A stretch of DNA of 64,000 nucleotides from Sophora flavescens (taxonomy: Eukaryota; Streptophyta; Magnoliopsida; Fabales; Fabaceae): NCBI GenBank assembly GCA_030762895.1, contig CM061067.1, positions 49,377,667 to 49,441,666 of the forward strand, in the 5' to 3' direction. This document shows, in pieces, positions 1-11,616 of the stretch; the first letter of the stretch is position 1; every line of letters begins with the position of its first letter. A model generated the notes under the pieces. That model saw nothing but the letters and a program-made list of their open reading frames with translations. It was not told the origin of the DNA and ran no database searches. The translations under genes were made by a program, and so were the position numbers.

Positions 1-1643
1 CATGATCTGCCTGGGGATATAATCTTGATAATTGTTATTGAATGTTATTTGTGAGTGTTGTTTGAGAAACCTGACAGTGGTCAGTGTACAACGATTAATC
101 AAATAAAAGCTTTAATAAGTTGTGTAAATTGTATTCAATGTTTTATGGGAAAAATATTATTATTTTAATGATTTGTTAGTGTAAAAGTAATTTATGAGTC
201 ACAATGAGAGCGAAACCGCGAAAATATTTTTACACTGTTAATTTTTACGTAAGAAATTCCGGAATATTACCAAATATTCTTTTATGAAATTAATTGGTGA
301 AAATAAGTTAATCATGATTTTAGAAAATTAATTAAGTGGAAAAAGTTAAGTTTTGGCTTAAAAAGCCTTAAAAATAATATTTGACGGCAACTTTGGAAAA
401 GTGTAGACGGCATGTATTTTGAAACGGCGGTGCATATTTTTGAAGAAAATAAACTTCAAGTGACTCATTGGGTTGTGAAAAACTAAGTTTTATGATTTAA
501 GGATTTTTATAAATGAATTTCCACTTTGGAAAAGAATTTCTGAGAATTAAAAAGTTAATGCAACAGTGTTGAAAGTGGTGTGGAACTTAGTAACCGAGAC
601 GTCGGGGTGCTAAGGTTCTGTGTTGTGATGGACTCGGGGTCATTTGGACTTTGAGGTCCTATACCATATACATGGTGTATACCATATTTAAACATTTGAA
701 GATGTTTTCTATTACCACGAACCTCTGACTGGTGCATTGGTCGAGAGGTGTCGTGATTGAGCACTCGGGCTATGAGGTCCTGTGTTGTAATAAAAGTTTT
801 AAAAGATGTTTTAAAACTATGTGAGTCATAAGACATTGTGAGCTTCGGCAAAGAAAGATTGAACACAAAGAAAAGAATGAAACAAAAGTGTTTTGCATGC
901 ATTGGCAGACGTGCCTGTATTCTGGCTGCAGTCCTGTATTCTGGTTGTGGGCCTGTATTCATGCATAGTTCCTATATTCTGGCTGCGGGCCTGTATTCTG
1001 GCTGTGGACCTGTATTCATGCATAGTTCCTGTATTCTGGCTGTGGGCCTGTATTCATGCATAGTTCCTGTATTCTGGCTGTGGGCCTGTATTCATGCATA
1101 GTTTTCCAATGTTGATGTTTGGGGTGTGAAACCCACTGATAAACTGTATGCTATAATTGAGACATTTATGTATATGTGTATGTGTATTCTTTTGTGCGAG
1201 CATTTAGTTATTGTGTTAAATCCATATTTTGGCGTCTCACCCTTACAAACATATCAGAGCCACACAAGGGATAAGATCTCTACAGAAGGAGAAGGCTGTC
1301 TAGTTCGAGACATGCTGTGCTGCTCCGGTTGACAGTAGTGTCAGTTAATTACGATCATCTTAGGTCCTATTGAGTTATGTTATGTTTTGAGAGTCACTAA
1401 ACTGATAATTATCTAGATGTTAAAACATATGAGGCAGTATAGTTGTATAACTTATATACAATATGTAATTATGTGTGGTTTGATTTCATTGTTGTTGTCT
1501 TGAGGATTAAAAGAAAAAAATTTATCACCATATTTTGAAAAGATGAACGTTGAGAAAACATTATTTTCCGAAAGCAACCAGCAAATTAAATTTTATTTCC
1601 GTAAACGGGGAGAAATGTGATGACCCGAAGTTAGGGTGTCACA
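1..1643 (+). mobile_element. B0: 3' part of a long LTR of the TGTAACACC family (gypsy-like)
   Basis: This is the right-hand part of a long LTR that runs off the window. It aligns by eye over its length with 44870-46778 (B2), and its reverse complement aligns with 21009-23640 (B1). Shared blocks include the segment around CTGACAGTGGTCAGTG near base 70, the segment around AACCGAGACGTCGGGG near 590, and the terminal GGGTGTCACA. The LTR ends at 1643 and the next bases, CAACACC, belong to the interrupted D0 LTR, so B0 was inserted in D0. The left end and the left TSD copy are outside the window. The small open frames inside are not conserved between the copies and are not called as genes. Confidence 0.8.
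903..1100. repeat. Minisatellite, about 38-bp unit, in LTR B0
   Basis: Imperfect tandem units built from TATTCTGGCTGTGGGCCTG and TATTCATGCATAGTTCC occur four to five times. They create an artificial repetitive open frame on each strand. The sister copies B1 and B2 carry different tandem repeats at the corresponding place. Confidence 0.85.
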
Positions 1644-1672
1644 CAACACCTCTCCAGCATACAAGTATACCT
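1644..1672 (-). mobile_element. D0: left stub of an old SIRE-type LTR
   Basis: These 29 bases match the D-family LTR (compare 2016-2040, CAACACCTCTCC followed by an AGTATTCCT-like string). They are cut on the left by B0 and on the right by element D. The LTR resumes at 49469. The bases just left of D (TACCT) and just right of D (TTCCT) differ at one position, as expected for an aged 5-bp TSD. Confidence 0.75.
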
Positions 1673-3039
1673 TGAAGTTGGCACAGCCAAACACAAGAGG
1701 GGGGGGGGGGGGGGTTGAATTGTGTTTGTTAATAATTTTCGAAAACAACCTTTTTCAAAACTTATTTTCTCACACAAGGAATAAAAGGCAGAAGCACACA
1801 CAAAATGATACTTTAGAAGATTAACAAAATCAAGTTCAAATCCCCACAGTTAGTATGAACAAATAAAACTGAAGAGTTAAAGGATTAGAAGATTCACGCA
1901 AGTGTTTTATCCTGGTTCCTTCTCTTCCAACCAAGAGCTACGTCCAGTCCCTTCGACTTGAAGGATTTACTCCACTATTTATCCAAATAGATTACAACAA
2001 GTATTCAACACCTCTCCATGCTACTAGTATTCCTTTCTTACCAAGTCTCTTCGGGCTCTAACTCTAACAAAAATTGTTTGCTTTTGATCTTCTAACTCAC
2101 TATGTGTGAGGATATGAAAGTTTAAGATCTGTTGAATATTTTCACAATATTCAAACTAAAGAATACAGACTCTTGCTCTTGAAAGAATATTAGAATGAGA
2201 AATTATAGATTGGCAAAAAAGTACTTCTTTAGTTGTTGAGGTCTTCTATTTATAGTGACCTTCTTCTTCACTTGAAAAACTTCAACGGTTATTTTAAATA
2301 TACCCATTTAGAGATAGCATTAAATACATAAAATCCATTGTGACTGATGGCTTGATCGTGGCCATTATGAAATGTACTCTTGGTTATCACTTTTGCAAGA
2401 TATGGAATGATACACCTCTGAGCAATTGTAACATAAAAAACAGTCTTTCCCCCTTAATGTAAATTCCACCTATTACAGTGATAAAGGTGACATAGTACAG
2501 AGCGTTTTGCATTTCCCATTGTACTATGTTACTTTTTGCATTTCCTTGATGGCACTATGTTTCTCTCACAAAGAAACAAAGCATTAAAACAGATAAAACA
2601 AATAGGAAGGACCAACATTCGTTTGAAATAAATATCAATCATTTGAAATAAATATTTTCATGTGGTCGTGGTAGCAATTACTTAGCTAGACGAAACATAT
2701 GTAAACTTATATAAAAAGGAGCTCGTCTACTTAAGATCTGCGTCTACACGCTCAGGGTGAAATCAAGTCTACGGGCAAGCATTTTTCTTACCGCTCTTCT
2801 GCTGACGTGGCATATCCTCTCGTCTATCATCAAGTATTTTGACTTGCTATATTTCAGTGAGTTAATGTTGATTTCCATCTACTAACGTGGCATGTAAGCT
2901 CGACTTCTCGTTCCCGTCTAATTAAAACATTTTAATTTCCCGTCTACTCAAATATATTAAATAAATAAAATTACCAAGGTTTTGAGCGACTTGCCTACAT
3001 GAATGGATGCGGATTAACTGATCAAATCCAAGCAGATAT
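1673..3039 (-). mobile_element. 3' LTR of D, distal piece
   Basis: This starts TGAAGTTGGCACAG and matches 48150-49295, the 5' LTR of D. Compared with that LTR it has about 200 bases (roughly 2026-2232) that the 5' LTR has lost by deletion. It contains a G-run at about 1689-1704, a TATA-like CTATTTATAG (minus strand CTATAAATAG) near 2247, and GTCTAC-rich segments at 2720-2950. Element E interrupts it at 3039/3040. Confidence 0.85.
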
Positions 3040-4444
3040 TGTTGGGAATTTGCGTATAAAACAAAATAACGCAGCGGAAAAAAAAATTCCCATCGAAGGA
3101 TCCTTGCGAATGGTCATGATTCATGGTTAGAAGATTTACCTCTTGAAGCGATGACAATTGATTGAAATCGTCTATCACGAACACCGCACGAGCGATGTCT
3201 CTAAGGTATCCACACGAGCAGATCCCGTGAACGTCCAACGTCACGAACACGAAGCGTCTCTGCCTCACAGTGCTAGCTTCGAAAACCGAGACCTGCAGCT
3301 CACTGTCACTCTCTATGTGTGGCTAGGGTAAAAAACGTGTAGGCACAATAGCTTAAGTGGTCTACTTATAGTAACACCTCTTTAAGTGAGTTAGTGAGTA
3401 GCGTTTGACCTAAGCCCCGTGTACTATGCGCTAGGCCCAATAGAAGAGTCCAACTCTCCTTTTAATGCTTCTTTTGATCTGCTCTTATGTGTGTGACCCT
3501 ATAGGTTCCCAAAACGTTAGTAGTAATATTAAATCCCATTTAATATTACAAACAGTGAGCGGTATCTAGCAATACATCACTGCCACCTAAGTAGTGAGAA
3601 AGTCAGTGATTTGACAAAACCTTTCTGTGACAAATATTCATGTGCATTATTATCCCTTTGTCCATATATCTATATTGAACACAAGACATAGAATATGTCA
3701 CCCTTGTATGGTTCAATATCATGTTCCCTGATACCCGAGTAGACTTAACAACAAATGAGGTCAATATCTCATATTGACTCATTTCAGCACGACCATGAAT
3801 TTTACAGTCTCACTCTATCAGGGGCCCCACAGATGTTACTCCTGTTATGTAGGAGGGAAAAATTCCATCTAGGTCACTCACATCCCTCTGCATGGCTCGT
3901 GGTATGCCCAATGACCGTCTTTATAATCATCCTATTACAGATGACGTTTGACGATATTAAAGCACACGACTCCTCATGTAGGGATCGTAGCGATTTCAGG
4001 TCGAAGGATTGCATACACCATTGTCACTATGAGAACTACTTATGACACTCACATAACGCTCCATGTAGTGTTCTCATGGTGGGTCAATCCAGTACATCAT
4101 TACTCTAATGTGTACCTATGTGGCGACTCGATATCTCATATCCATGACCCGTGAGATATGGTCATCAGTCTGCACATATAATAGTCTCAATGTATTATTA
4201 TTGCCCTTATTAATAAAATACTTGACTACGGATATTTAAGAATAGGATTTCATTGTTCAATAGTGTCTCACGATCAAGTCATGTACTTGATATTCTATTA
4301 AACTAAAAATTCTATTCTAAGGACTTTATTATGTTTAAACAAGTAACACAATAAACTGGAATGCCTCATATCGTATATATATATAATGGCAAGATACAAA
4401 TGTAAGTCTAAGAAATACACTGGCCTCTAGGGCTTACACCAACA
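3040..4444 (-). mobile_element. 3' LTR of E
   Basis: The reverse complement runs from TGTTGGTGTAAGCCC to AAATTCCCAACA, giving TG...CA ends. The polypurine tract abuts its 4444 side. Short open frames inside are also present in the other LTR and have no recognisable product. Confidence 0.9.
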
Positions 4445-4458
4445 ATCTCCCACTAGCA
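4445..4458 (-). other. Polypurine tract of E
   Basis: The minus strand reads GCTAGTGGGAGAT immediately upstream of the 3' LTR. This is the usual plus-strand priming site position. It directly follows the end of the RNase H coding region. Confidence 0.75.
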
Positions 4459-7400
4459 CTAGAGCCAATCAGGCATAAATCTAATGCCCATCGATCTAGT
4501 GTGACCTTCATGCTTCTGTTGAGCAAGAGGTTTCGTAAGTGGGTCAGCAACGTTATCAAGTGTTGGTACTCTGCATATTTTCACATCTCCTCTATCGATA
4601 ATCTCTCGAATGAGATGGAAGCGCCTAAGTATATGTTTGGATCGCTGATGAGATCTAGGTTCCTTAGCTTGTGCAATGGCCCCATTGTTATCACAATAGA
4701 GATTAATGGGGTCCACAATACTAGGAACTGTACCAAGCTCAGCAATGAACTTCCTGATCCAAACAGCCTCCTTTGCTGCATTGGAGGCGGCAATATACTC
4801 TGCCTCTGTAGTAGAATCGGCGACTGTCTCTTGCTTTGAACTCTTCCAGCTCACCGCCCCGCCATTCAGGTAGAACACGTAACCAGATTGCGATCTGGAA
4901 TCATCCTTATCGGTTTGGAAGCTAGCATCAGTGTAACCTTTTACAGCAAGCTCTTCCTCGCCTCCATATACCAAGATCGAATCCTTAGTTCTTCTCAAGT
5001 ACTTAAGGATGTTCTTGACAGCAGACCAGTGACTTTCACCGGGATCAGATTGGTACCTTCTCGTTATGCTTAAAGCATACGATACATCTGGTCGAGTACA
5101 TAACATGGCATACATGATAGATCCAATTGCGGTTGCATATGGAATCTTACTCATGCGATCCCTTTCTTCTTGAGTGGAAGGGGATTGTGCCTTTGATAGG
5201 CATATACCATGTGACATAGGCAAGAGTCCTTTCTTGGATTCATGCATGTTAAAGCGTCTCAACACTTTGTCTATGTATGTACTCTGACTTAGGCCAAGCA
5301 ATTTCAGCGATCTATCCCTATAGATCCTGATTCCCAATACATAGGTAGCTTCACCCAAATCTTTCATAGAGAAGCAATTCCCTAACCACGTCTTTACATT
5401 TTGTAGTGTAGGGATGTCATTTCCAATGAGTAATATGTCATCTACATATAACACCTGAAAAACAACAATGCTCCCACTAACCTTCTTGTAGACACAAGGT
5501 TCATCTTCATTTTTGATGAATCCGTCTTCTTCTTACAAGATCATCAAAACGAAGGTTCCAACTTCTGGAAGCTTGCTTCAATCCATAGATTGATCGCTGC
5601 AATTTACATACCTTTCCGGCATCCTCTGAAATGCCAAAGCCTTCAGGTTGTGTCATGTACACATCCTCAAGAAGCTTTCCATTAAGGAAAGAAGTTTTGA
5701 CATCCATCTGCCATATCTCATAATCATGGTATGCAGCGATAGCAAGTAAGATCCGGACGGATTTAAGCATCGCAACAGGCGAAAAGGTCTCATCATAGTC
5801 AACACCATGAATTTGCTTGAAACCCTTAGCGACCAATCGCGCCTTAAAGGTGTGTACCTTACCATCCATGTCACTTTTCTTTTTGAAAACCCACTTGCAC
5901 CCTATGGGTTCACCCCTTCAGGTGGCTCTACCAAGGTCCATACCTGGTTGGTGTACATGGAATCCATCTCAGATTTCATGGCCTCAAGCCACTTCTCGGT
6001 TCTCGGGCGATGATGGCCTCCTGGTAAGTCACAGGCTCATCTTGATCCATGATCAATACATCACCTTGTGGAGTCATGAGAAATCCATATCTCTCAGGCT
6101 GGTGACGTATCCTGTTAGACCTACGCTGGTCTTGTGCTACTGGAGCAGGTTGTACCTCCACAGCATTTTGTGAAGGTTGCTCATGTTCCACCAATGGTAG
6201 GTCACTACTCTGTGATTCTTGAATTTCTTCAAGTTCTATCTTCCTCCCATTGGTTCCTATGGAGATAAACTCCTTTTCTAGGAATACACCAGTCCGTGCG
6301 ACAAACACTTTGCCTTCGGAAGGATTATAGAAATAGTACCCCGTGGTTTCTTTGGGATACCCCGCAAAGAAGCATTTATCAGATTTAGGATCAAGCTTAT
6401 TATAAACTTGACATTTTACGTATGCTTCACAACCCCAAATCTTCATAAAAGACATGCTGGGTCGTCTACCAGTCCATATCTCATATGGTGTCTTTTCTAC
6501 TGCTTTGGATGGAACACGGTTAAGTGTAAAAGCTGCTGTTAATAGAGCATATCCCCAGAAAGAGTTTGAAAGGTTTGCATGACTCATCATAGACCGAACC
6601 ATGTCCAACAAGGTTCAATTTCTCCTCTCAGAGACACCATTCCGTTGTGGTGTTCCAGGTGGAGTGAGTTGAGATAAAATTCCACACTCTCTCAGATGAT
6701 CATCAAACTCCAGGCTCAAATATTCACCACCTCGATATGATCGAAGAGTTTTAATATTTTTACCAAGTAGGTTTTGTACCTCATTTTTGAATTCCTTGAA
6801 CTTTTCAAAGGATTCCGATTTATGTTTCATAAGATACACAAATCCATATCTACTGAAATCATCAGTGAATGTGATGAAGTACTGAAAACCACCTCTAGCT
6901 AATGTGTTTAGGGGTCCGCATACATCGCTATGTATAAGACCCAAAAGATCGTTAGCTCTTTCACCTTTTCCGGTGAATGGAGCTTTAGTCAACTTTCCCA
7001 ATAAACAAGACTCACATATCTCATATGATTCATAATCAAATGAGTCCAAGAGTCCATCTTTATGGAGCTTCGAAATGCGCTTCTCATTTATATGGCCTAA
7101 ACGACAATGCCAAAGATAAGACGGGTTCAACTCATTTGGTTTGAACCTCTTAGTATTTATGTTATAGATGGGCATTTCAAGATCAAGGACATAAAGCCCA
7201 TTACTCATATGTGCACTAGCATAGAAAATATCATCCAAATAAATAGAACAACTTTTGTTCTTTATTATAAAAGAAAAACCAATCTTGTCCAAACAAGAAA
7301 CGGAAATGATATTCCTGCTAATTGCAGGCACAAAATAACAGTTCTCTAACTGAATAGTAAGCCCAGTGGGCAAAGTCAATACATAAGTCCCTACAGCTAA

Positions 7401-8437
7401 AGCAGCAACCTTTGCTCCATTTCCAACTCGTAGGTCGACTTCGCCTTTTGCCAATGGTCTACTCCTGTTTAGATCCTGCACATTTGTACAAATGTGAGAA
7501 CCACATCCAGTATCTAATACCCATGATGCAGAAGTAGATAAATTGACTTCTATAACAAACACACCTGAAGTGGAAGTCTCACTTCCCTTCTTCTTCTTGA
7601 TTTCTTCCAGGTATTTTGGGCAGTTCCTCTTCCAATGTCCGGTCCGACCACAATGGAAGCAATTGCCTTCCTTAGCCACACCACCCACAGGCTTCAAGCC
7701 AGAAGCACTGGGCTTGATCTTGTTGATGGTCTTGCCCTTGCCCTTGCCCTTTTGTTTGTGCATGGGCTTCTTGGGATGCTTCTTGCTATTTCCATCCTGG
7801 ACCATCAAAATGGCCTTCCCCTTTCCTTTGTTAATATTTTGTTCAGCAGTTCTCAACATGCTCAACAATTCTGGCAAAGGTTTGTCAAGATCATTCATAT
7901 TATAGTTCATGACAAACTGACTATAGCTCTCAGGCAACGATTGCAGAACTAAGTCGGTGGCCAACTCTTGGCCTAAAGGAAATCCTAGTCTCTCGAGATT
8001 CTCAATGTACCCGATCATCTGGAGTACATGAGGACTCACAGGGCTTCCTTCTGCCAATTTACACTGGAAAAGGGCTCTGGAAACTTTGAACCGCTCATGC
8101 CTTGCTTGCTCTTGGTAGAGAAGCTTGAGGTGCACGATCATATCGTATGCCTCCATGGTCTCATGTTGCTTTTGCAGCTCAGAGGTCATGGTAGCAAGCA
8201 TAAGACAGCCGACGTCTAAGGCGTCATCCTGATGCTTCTTATAAGCATCCCCTTCACCCTAGGAGCACTTGAAGCCGGTGGCTCCTCGGGAATAGGCTCC
8301 TCAAGAACATACAGCTTTTTCTCATGTTTGAGGACAATCCTCAAGTTTCTGTACCAGTCCAGAAAATTTGTTCCGGATAGTTTGTCCTTCTCAAGGACGG
8401 ATCGCAATGACAGGTTACTTGATGTGTTTGATGCCAT
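4459..8437 (-). pseudogene. Copia gag-pol polyprotein of E, broken
   Basis: Gag begins with Met at 8437 and carries a CCHC knuckle (C-F-H-C...H...C) near 7640. Protease follows with LDTGCGSHIC. The integrase zinc region and core have HSD as the first Asp and ERR as the Glu. RT has DVKTSFLNG and an intact YVDD (about 5440). RNase H has TDAS and TTEAEYIAAS and ends at 4459. Breaks seen are a frameshift near 8260, an in-frame TGA at 6615-6617, frameshifts near 5990 and 5905, and another near 5525. The second integrase Asp is changed: the family motif has Asp before RGGEY, and here the codon at 6735-6737 gives Tyr. The breaks are few and scattered, in keeping with a young but dead copy. Confidence 0.9.
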
Positions 8438-10106
8438 GGTAATCTACAGAGATAAATATGCAAAATATAAGTATCATGCCATGAAGTTATTTAATAAGGT
8501 CTTTAATTAAATACGCCTCCCACTATTTTACTCAAAACAATGACCCTCATCATTGATTCGAAAAATCCCGTTGGAAGATTTTCTAGTGGGCCAAGATCCA
8601 TATTTCACCTAGCTTTAAGTCAGCTTTGGCTGATCACTCAAAATTCGGTTATATAGGTAGGAAACACTTTCCGATTGCATCTCATTCAACTCATCTTGGA
8701 CAGTTGGGTGAATAACTCTTATTCTAATCCATCACATGGACCAAAGCCCAACTTATAAGCCTCCGAGCCTTTCAATCATATTGAAGTTGGCTTAGTTAAG
8801 TCAGACCCAATGGATAGTAGTTGAACATTACATTTGTCCCATCGCATCTTACTAGTATAGATAAAGGTACCCCGCTTTGGCGGACCCACACTTAATCGAT
8901 CCTAGTCTTGACGAGTGCCATACATTGGAAGACCTTTAAATGTGACTTAATATTTCCTTTTGAGGGATTTGATTAAAATTTGATCTCATCATTTGTTAAA
9001 CTCTTTAACTTACTATTTACATACACGCATCTCATACATATATTAGTTAAACCCCTTTTAACATACTATATACATATATGCATCTCATACATATATAAGG
9101 CAAATAAATGTGATATGGTTATGTCCCCTAACGCATTGATTCTCCCAAGCCAATGAGAGAATCTAAACTGAAACCTAGGAGCGTCCAGGCTTCTCCAAGC
9201 ATGATCTCCCACAAGATAACGTCTTCTTGTCTCCATCATTATATTACATAAACAGAAACCTCATTTTACATATGAGGGGAGTGAGATGAGAAAAGAATAT
9301 ACATATGGAATATAAGAGAAAGGCACGGCACGCAGGCCGTATTTCAAAATATAAACCAAAAGATTAAAGGACTAAGGCCATAACCATTCACCATACATTA
9401 CCAAATAAATAATCTACCAATAATAATACACAATTATTATTAATATTATTATTTTTATTAATTAGAGGTTTCAAAATCTGAATTTTGAAAACATAACATA
9501 TATACAATAAATCACATTTTTTGTAATTGATGTTACTATAAATCACATTTAGTGTAATTGATGTTACTATAAATCACATTTAGTGTAATTGATGTTACTA
9601 TAAATCACATTTATTGTAATTGATGTTACTATAAATCACATTTATTGTAATTGATGTTAATATTAAATGGTGACATAAAAGATTTCAAAAAATTGAATTT
9701 CGAAATAACACACTACGCAGAGGTAGCACGGGGTTCCCGCTTCCTTGGCGGCTAGGGCTTCAACCTATCAACCCTAAAACCGCAAGGCCCGCAAGAACAT
9801 GAACTCTTCATGTCTGAAACCCCTTAACGCCGCCAACAGAGAACTGAAATCGATCATGTTTAACATCAACACTTGACGCCATCGCAGAACATAATAAGGA
9901 TTCCAGAACCAATGTACATATCGCATATATACATAAACATGCTATAGACGCATATATTATATACATACGAAAATTACAGAAACAAGGTTTCAAAAACGGA
10001 TGCAAACGATTTTCAGAAAACAATTTTCAGAAAAATGATTCACATTATAAACATGTTATCATACATAACAGGTAAACCATGTAACAGAATCATGGTTTCG
10101 CAAGCG
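8438..10106. other. Untranslated leader of E between PBS and gag
   Basis: These 1.67 kb hold no recognisable coding region. They are AT-rich, contain a 31-bp tandem repeat (9507-9661), and near 9720-9790 contain a short GC-richer stretch. A leader this long between PBS and gag is compatible with copia elements, but I cannot assign a function to it. Confidence 0.6.
9507..9661. repeat. Five tandem copies of a 31-bp unit
   Basis: The unit ATAAATCACATTTAGTGTA followed by ATTGATGTTACT is repeated five times. The variants TTTTTTG, TTTAGTG and TTTATTG lie at one position, so the array grew by local duplication of variants. Confidence 0.95.
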
Positions 10107-10118
10107 GCTCTGATACCA
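10107..10118 (-). other. Primer binding site of E
   Basis: The minus strand reads TGGTATCAGAGC, complementary to the 3' end of plant initiator methionine tRNA. It lies one base inside the 5' LTR, which fixes the element's orientation. Confidence 0.95.
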
Positions 10119-10119
10119 C

Positions 10120-11521
10120 TGTTGGGAATTTGCATATAAAACAAAATAACGCAGCGGAAAAAAAAATTCCCATCGAAGGATCCTTGCGAATGGTCATGAT
10201 TCATGGTTAGAAGATTTACCTCTTGAAGCGATGACAATTGATTGAAATCGTCTATCACGAACACCGAACGAGCGATGTCTCTAAGGTATCCACACGAGCA
10301 GATCCCGTGAACGTCCAACGTCACGAACACGAAGCGTCTCTGCCTCACAGTGCTAGCTTCGAAAACCGAGACCTGCAGCTCACTGTCACTCTCTATGTGT
10401 GGCTAGGGTAAAAAACGTGTAGGCACAATAGCTTAAGTGGTCTACTTATAGTAACACCTCTTTAAGTGAGTTAGTGAGTAGCGTTTGACCTAAGCCCCGT
10501 GTACTATGCGCTAGGCCCAATAGAAGAGTCCAACTCTCCTTTTAATGCTTCTTTTGATCTGCTCTTATGTGTGTGACCCTATAGGTTCCCAAAACGTTAG
10601 TAGTAATATTAAATCCCATTTAATATTACAAACAGTGAGCGGTATCTAGCAATACATCACTGCCACCTAAGTAGTGAGAAAGTCAGTGATTTGATGAAAC
10701 CTTTTTGTGACAAATATTCATGTGCATTATTATCCCTTTGTCCATATATCTATATTGAACACAAGACATAGAATGTGTCACCCTTGTATGGTTCAATATC
10801 ATGTTCCCTGATACCCGAGTAGACTTAACAACAAATGAGGTCAATATCTCATATTGACTCATTTCAGCACGACCATGCATTTTATAGTCTCACTCTATCA
10901 AGGGCCCCACAGATATTACTCCTGTTATGTAGGAGGGACAAATTCCATCTAGGTCGCTCACATCCCTCTGCATGGCTCGTGGTATGCCCAATGACCGTCT
11001 TTATAATCATCCTATTACAGATGACGTTTGACGATATTAAAGCACACGACTCCTCATGTAGGGATAGTAGCGATTTCAGGTCGAAGGATTGCATACACCA
11101 TTGTCACTATGAGAACTACTTATGACACTCACATAACGCTCCATGTAGTGTTCTCATGGTGGGTCAATCCAGTACATCATTACTCTAATGTGTACCAATG
11201 TGGCGACTCGATATCTCATATCCATGACCCGTGAGATATGGTCATCAGTCTGCACACATAATAGTCTCAATGTATTATTATTGTCCTTATTAATAAAATA
11301 CTTGACTACGGATATTTAAGAATAGGATTTCATTGTTCAATAGTGTCTCACGATCAAGTCATGTACTTGATATTCTATTAAACTGAAATTTCTATTCTAA
11401 GGACTTTATTATGTTTAAACAAGTAACACAATAAACTGGAATGCCTCATATCATATATATATATAATGGCAAGATACAAATGTAAGTCTAAGAAATACAC
11501 TGGCCTCTAGGGCTTACACCA

Positions 11522-11524
<3 letters not shown>
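10120..11524 (-). mobile_element. 5' LTR of E
   Basis: This is nearly identical to 3040-4444. Single-base differences are scattered, for example near 10694, 10774, 10878 and 11065. A weak TATA-like CTATAAGTAGA (minus strand, about 10442-10452) could be the promoter. Confidence 0.9.

Positions 11525-11579
<55 letters not shown>
11525..11579. repeat. (TA)n microsatellite at the right border of E
   Basis: About 27 TA dinucleotides lie here. The corresponding place in uninterrupted D-type LTRs (49298-49306 and 50479-50487) has only ATATATATG, so the tract expanded at or after the insertion of E. Confidence 0.95.
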
Positions 11580-11581
<2 letters not shown>

Positions 11582-11611
11582 TAACTTCATCAAGGTTTTC
11601 ATAACTTATAA
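11580..11611 (-). mobile_element. 3' LTR of D, middle piece
   Basis: GTAACTTCATCAAGGTTTTC matches 49307-49326 of the 5' LTR of D and 50488 onward of D0. It bridges the insertions of E on the left and C on the right. Confidence 0.85.
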
Positions 11612-11616
11612 GATTC

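Larger units (their letters stand above)
3040..11524 (-). mobile_element. E: Ty1/copia retrotransposon with two LTRs
   Basis: Two LTRs of about 1405 bp (3040-4444 and 10120-11524) flank a gag-pol region on the minus strand. The PBS sits one base inside the 5' LTR and a purine tract sits next to the 3' LTR. By eye the LTRs differ at only about twenty positions, so this is one of the youngest insertions here. The flank GATAT precedes it, and GATAT or TATAT follows it depending on whether the last LTR bases are read as AAGA (a C-to-G change from AACA). Uninterrupted copies of the target at 49285-49310 and 50470-50490 confirm the insertion point. The copia lineage was not assigned further. Confidence 0.9.

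Noticed and set aside
3014..4154. Open frames in the LTR of E (also at 10040-11234)
   Set aside because: They are LTR sequence present in both copies, without domains; the identical peptides reflect LTR identity, not selection.
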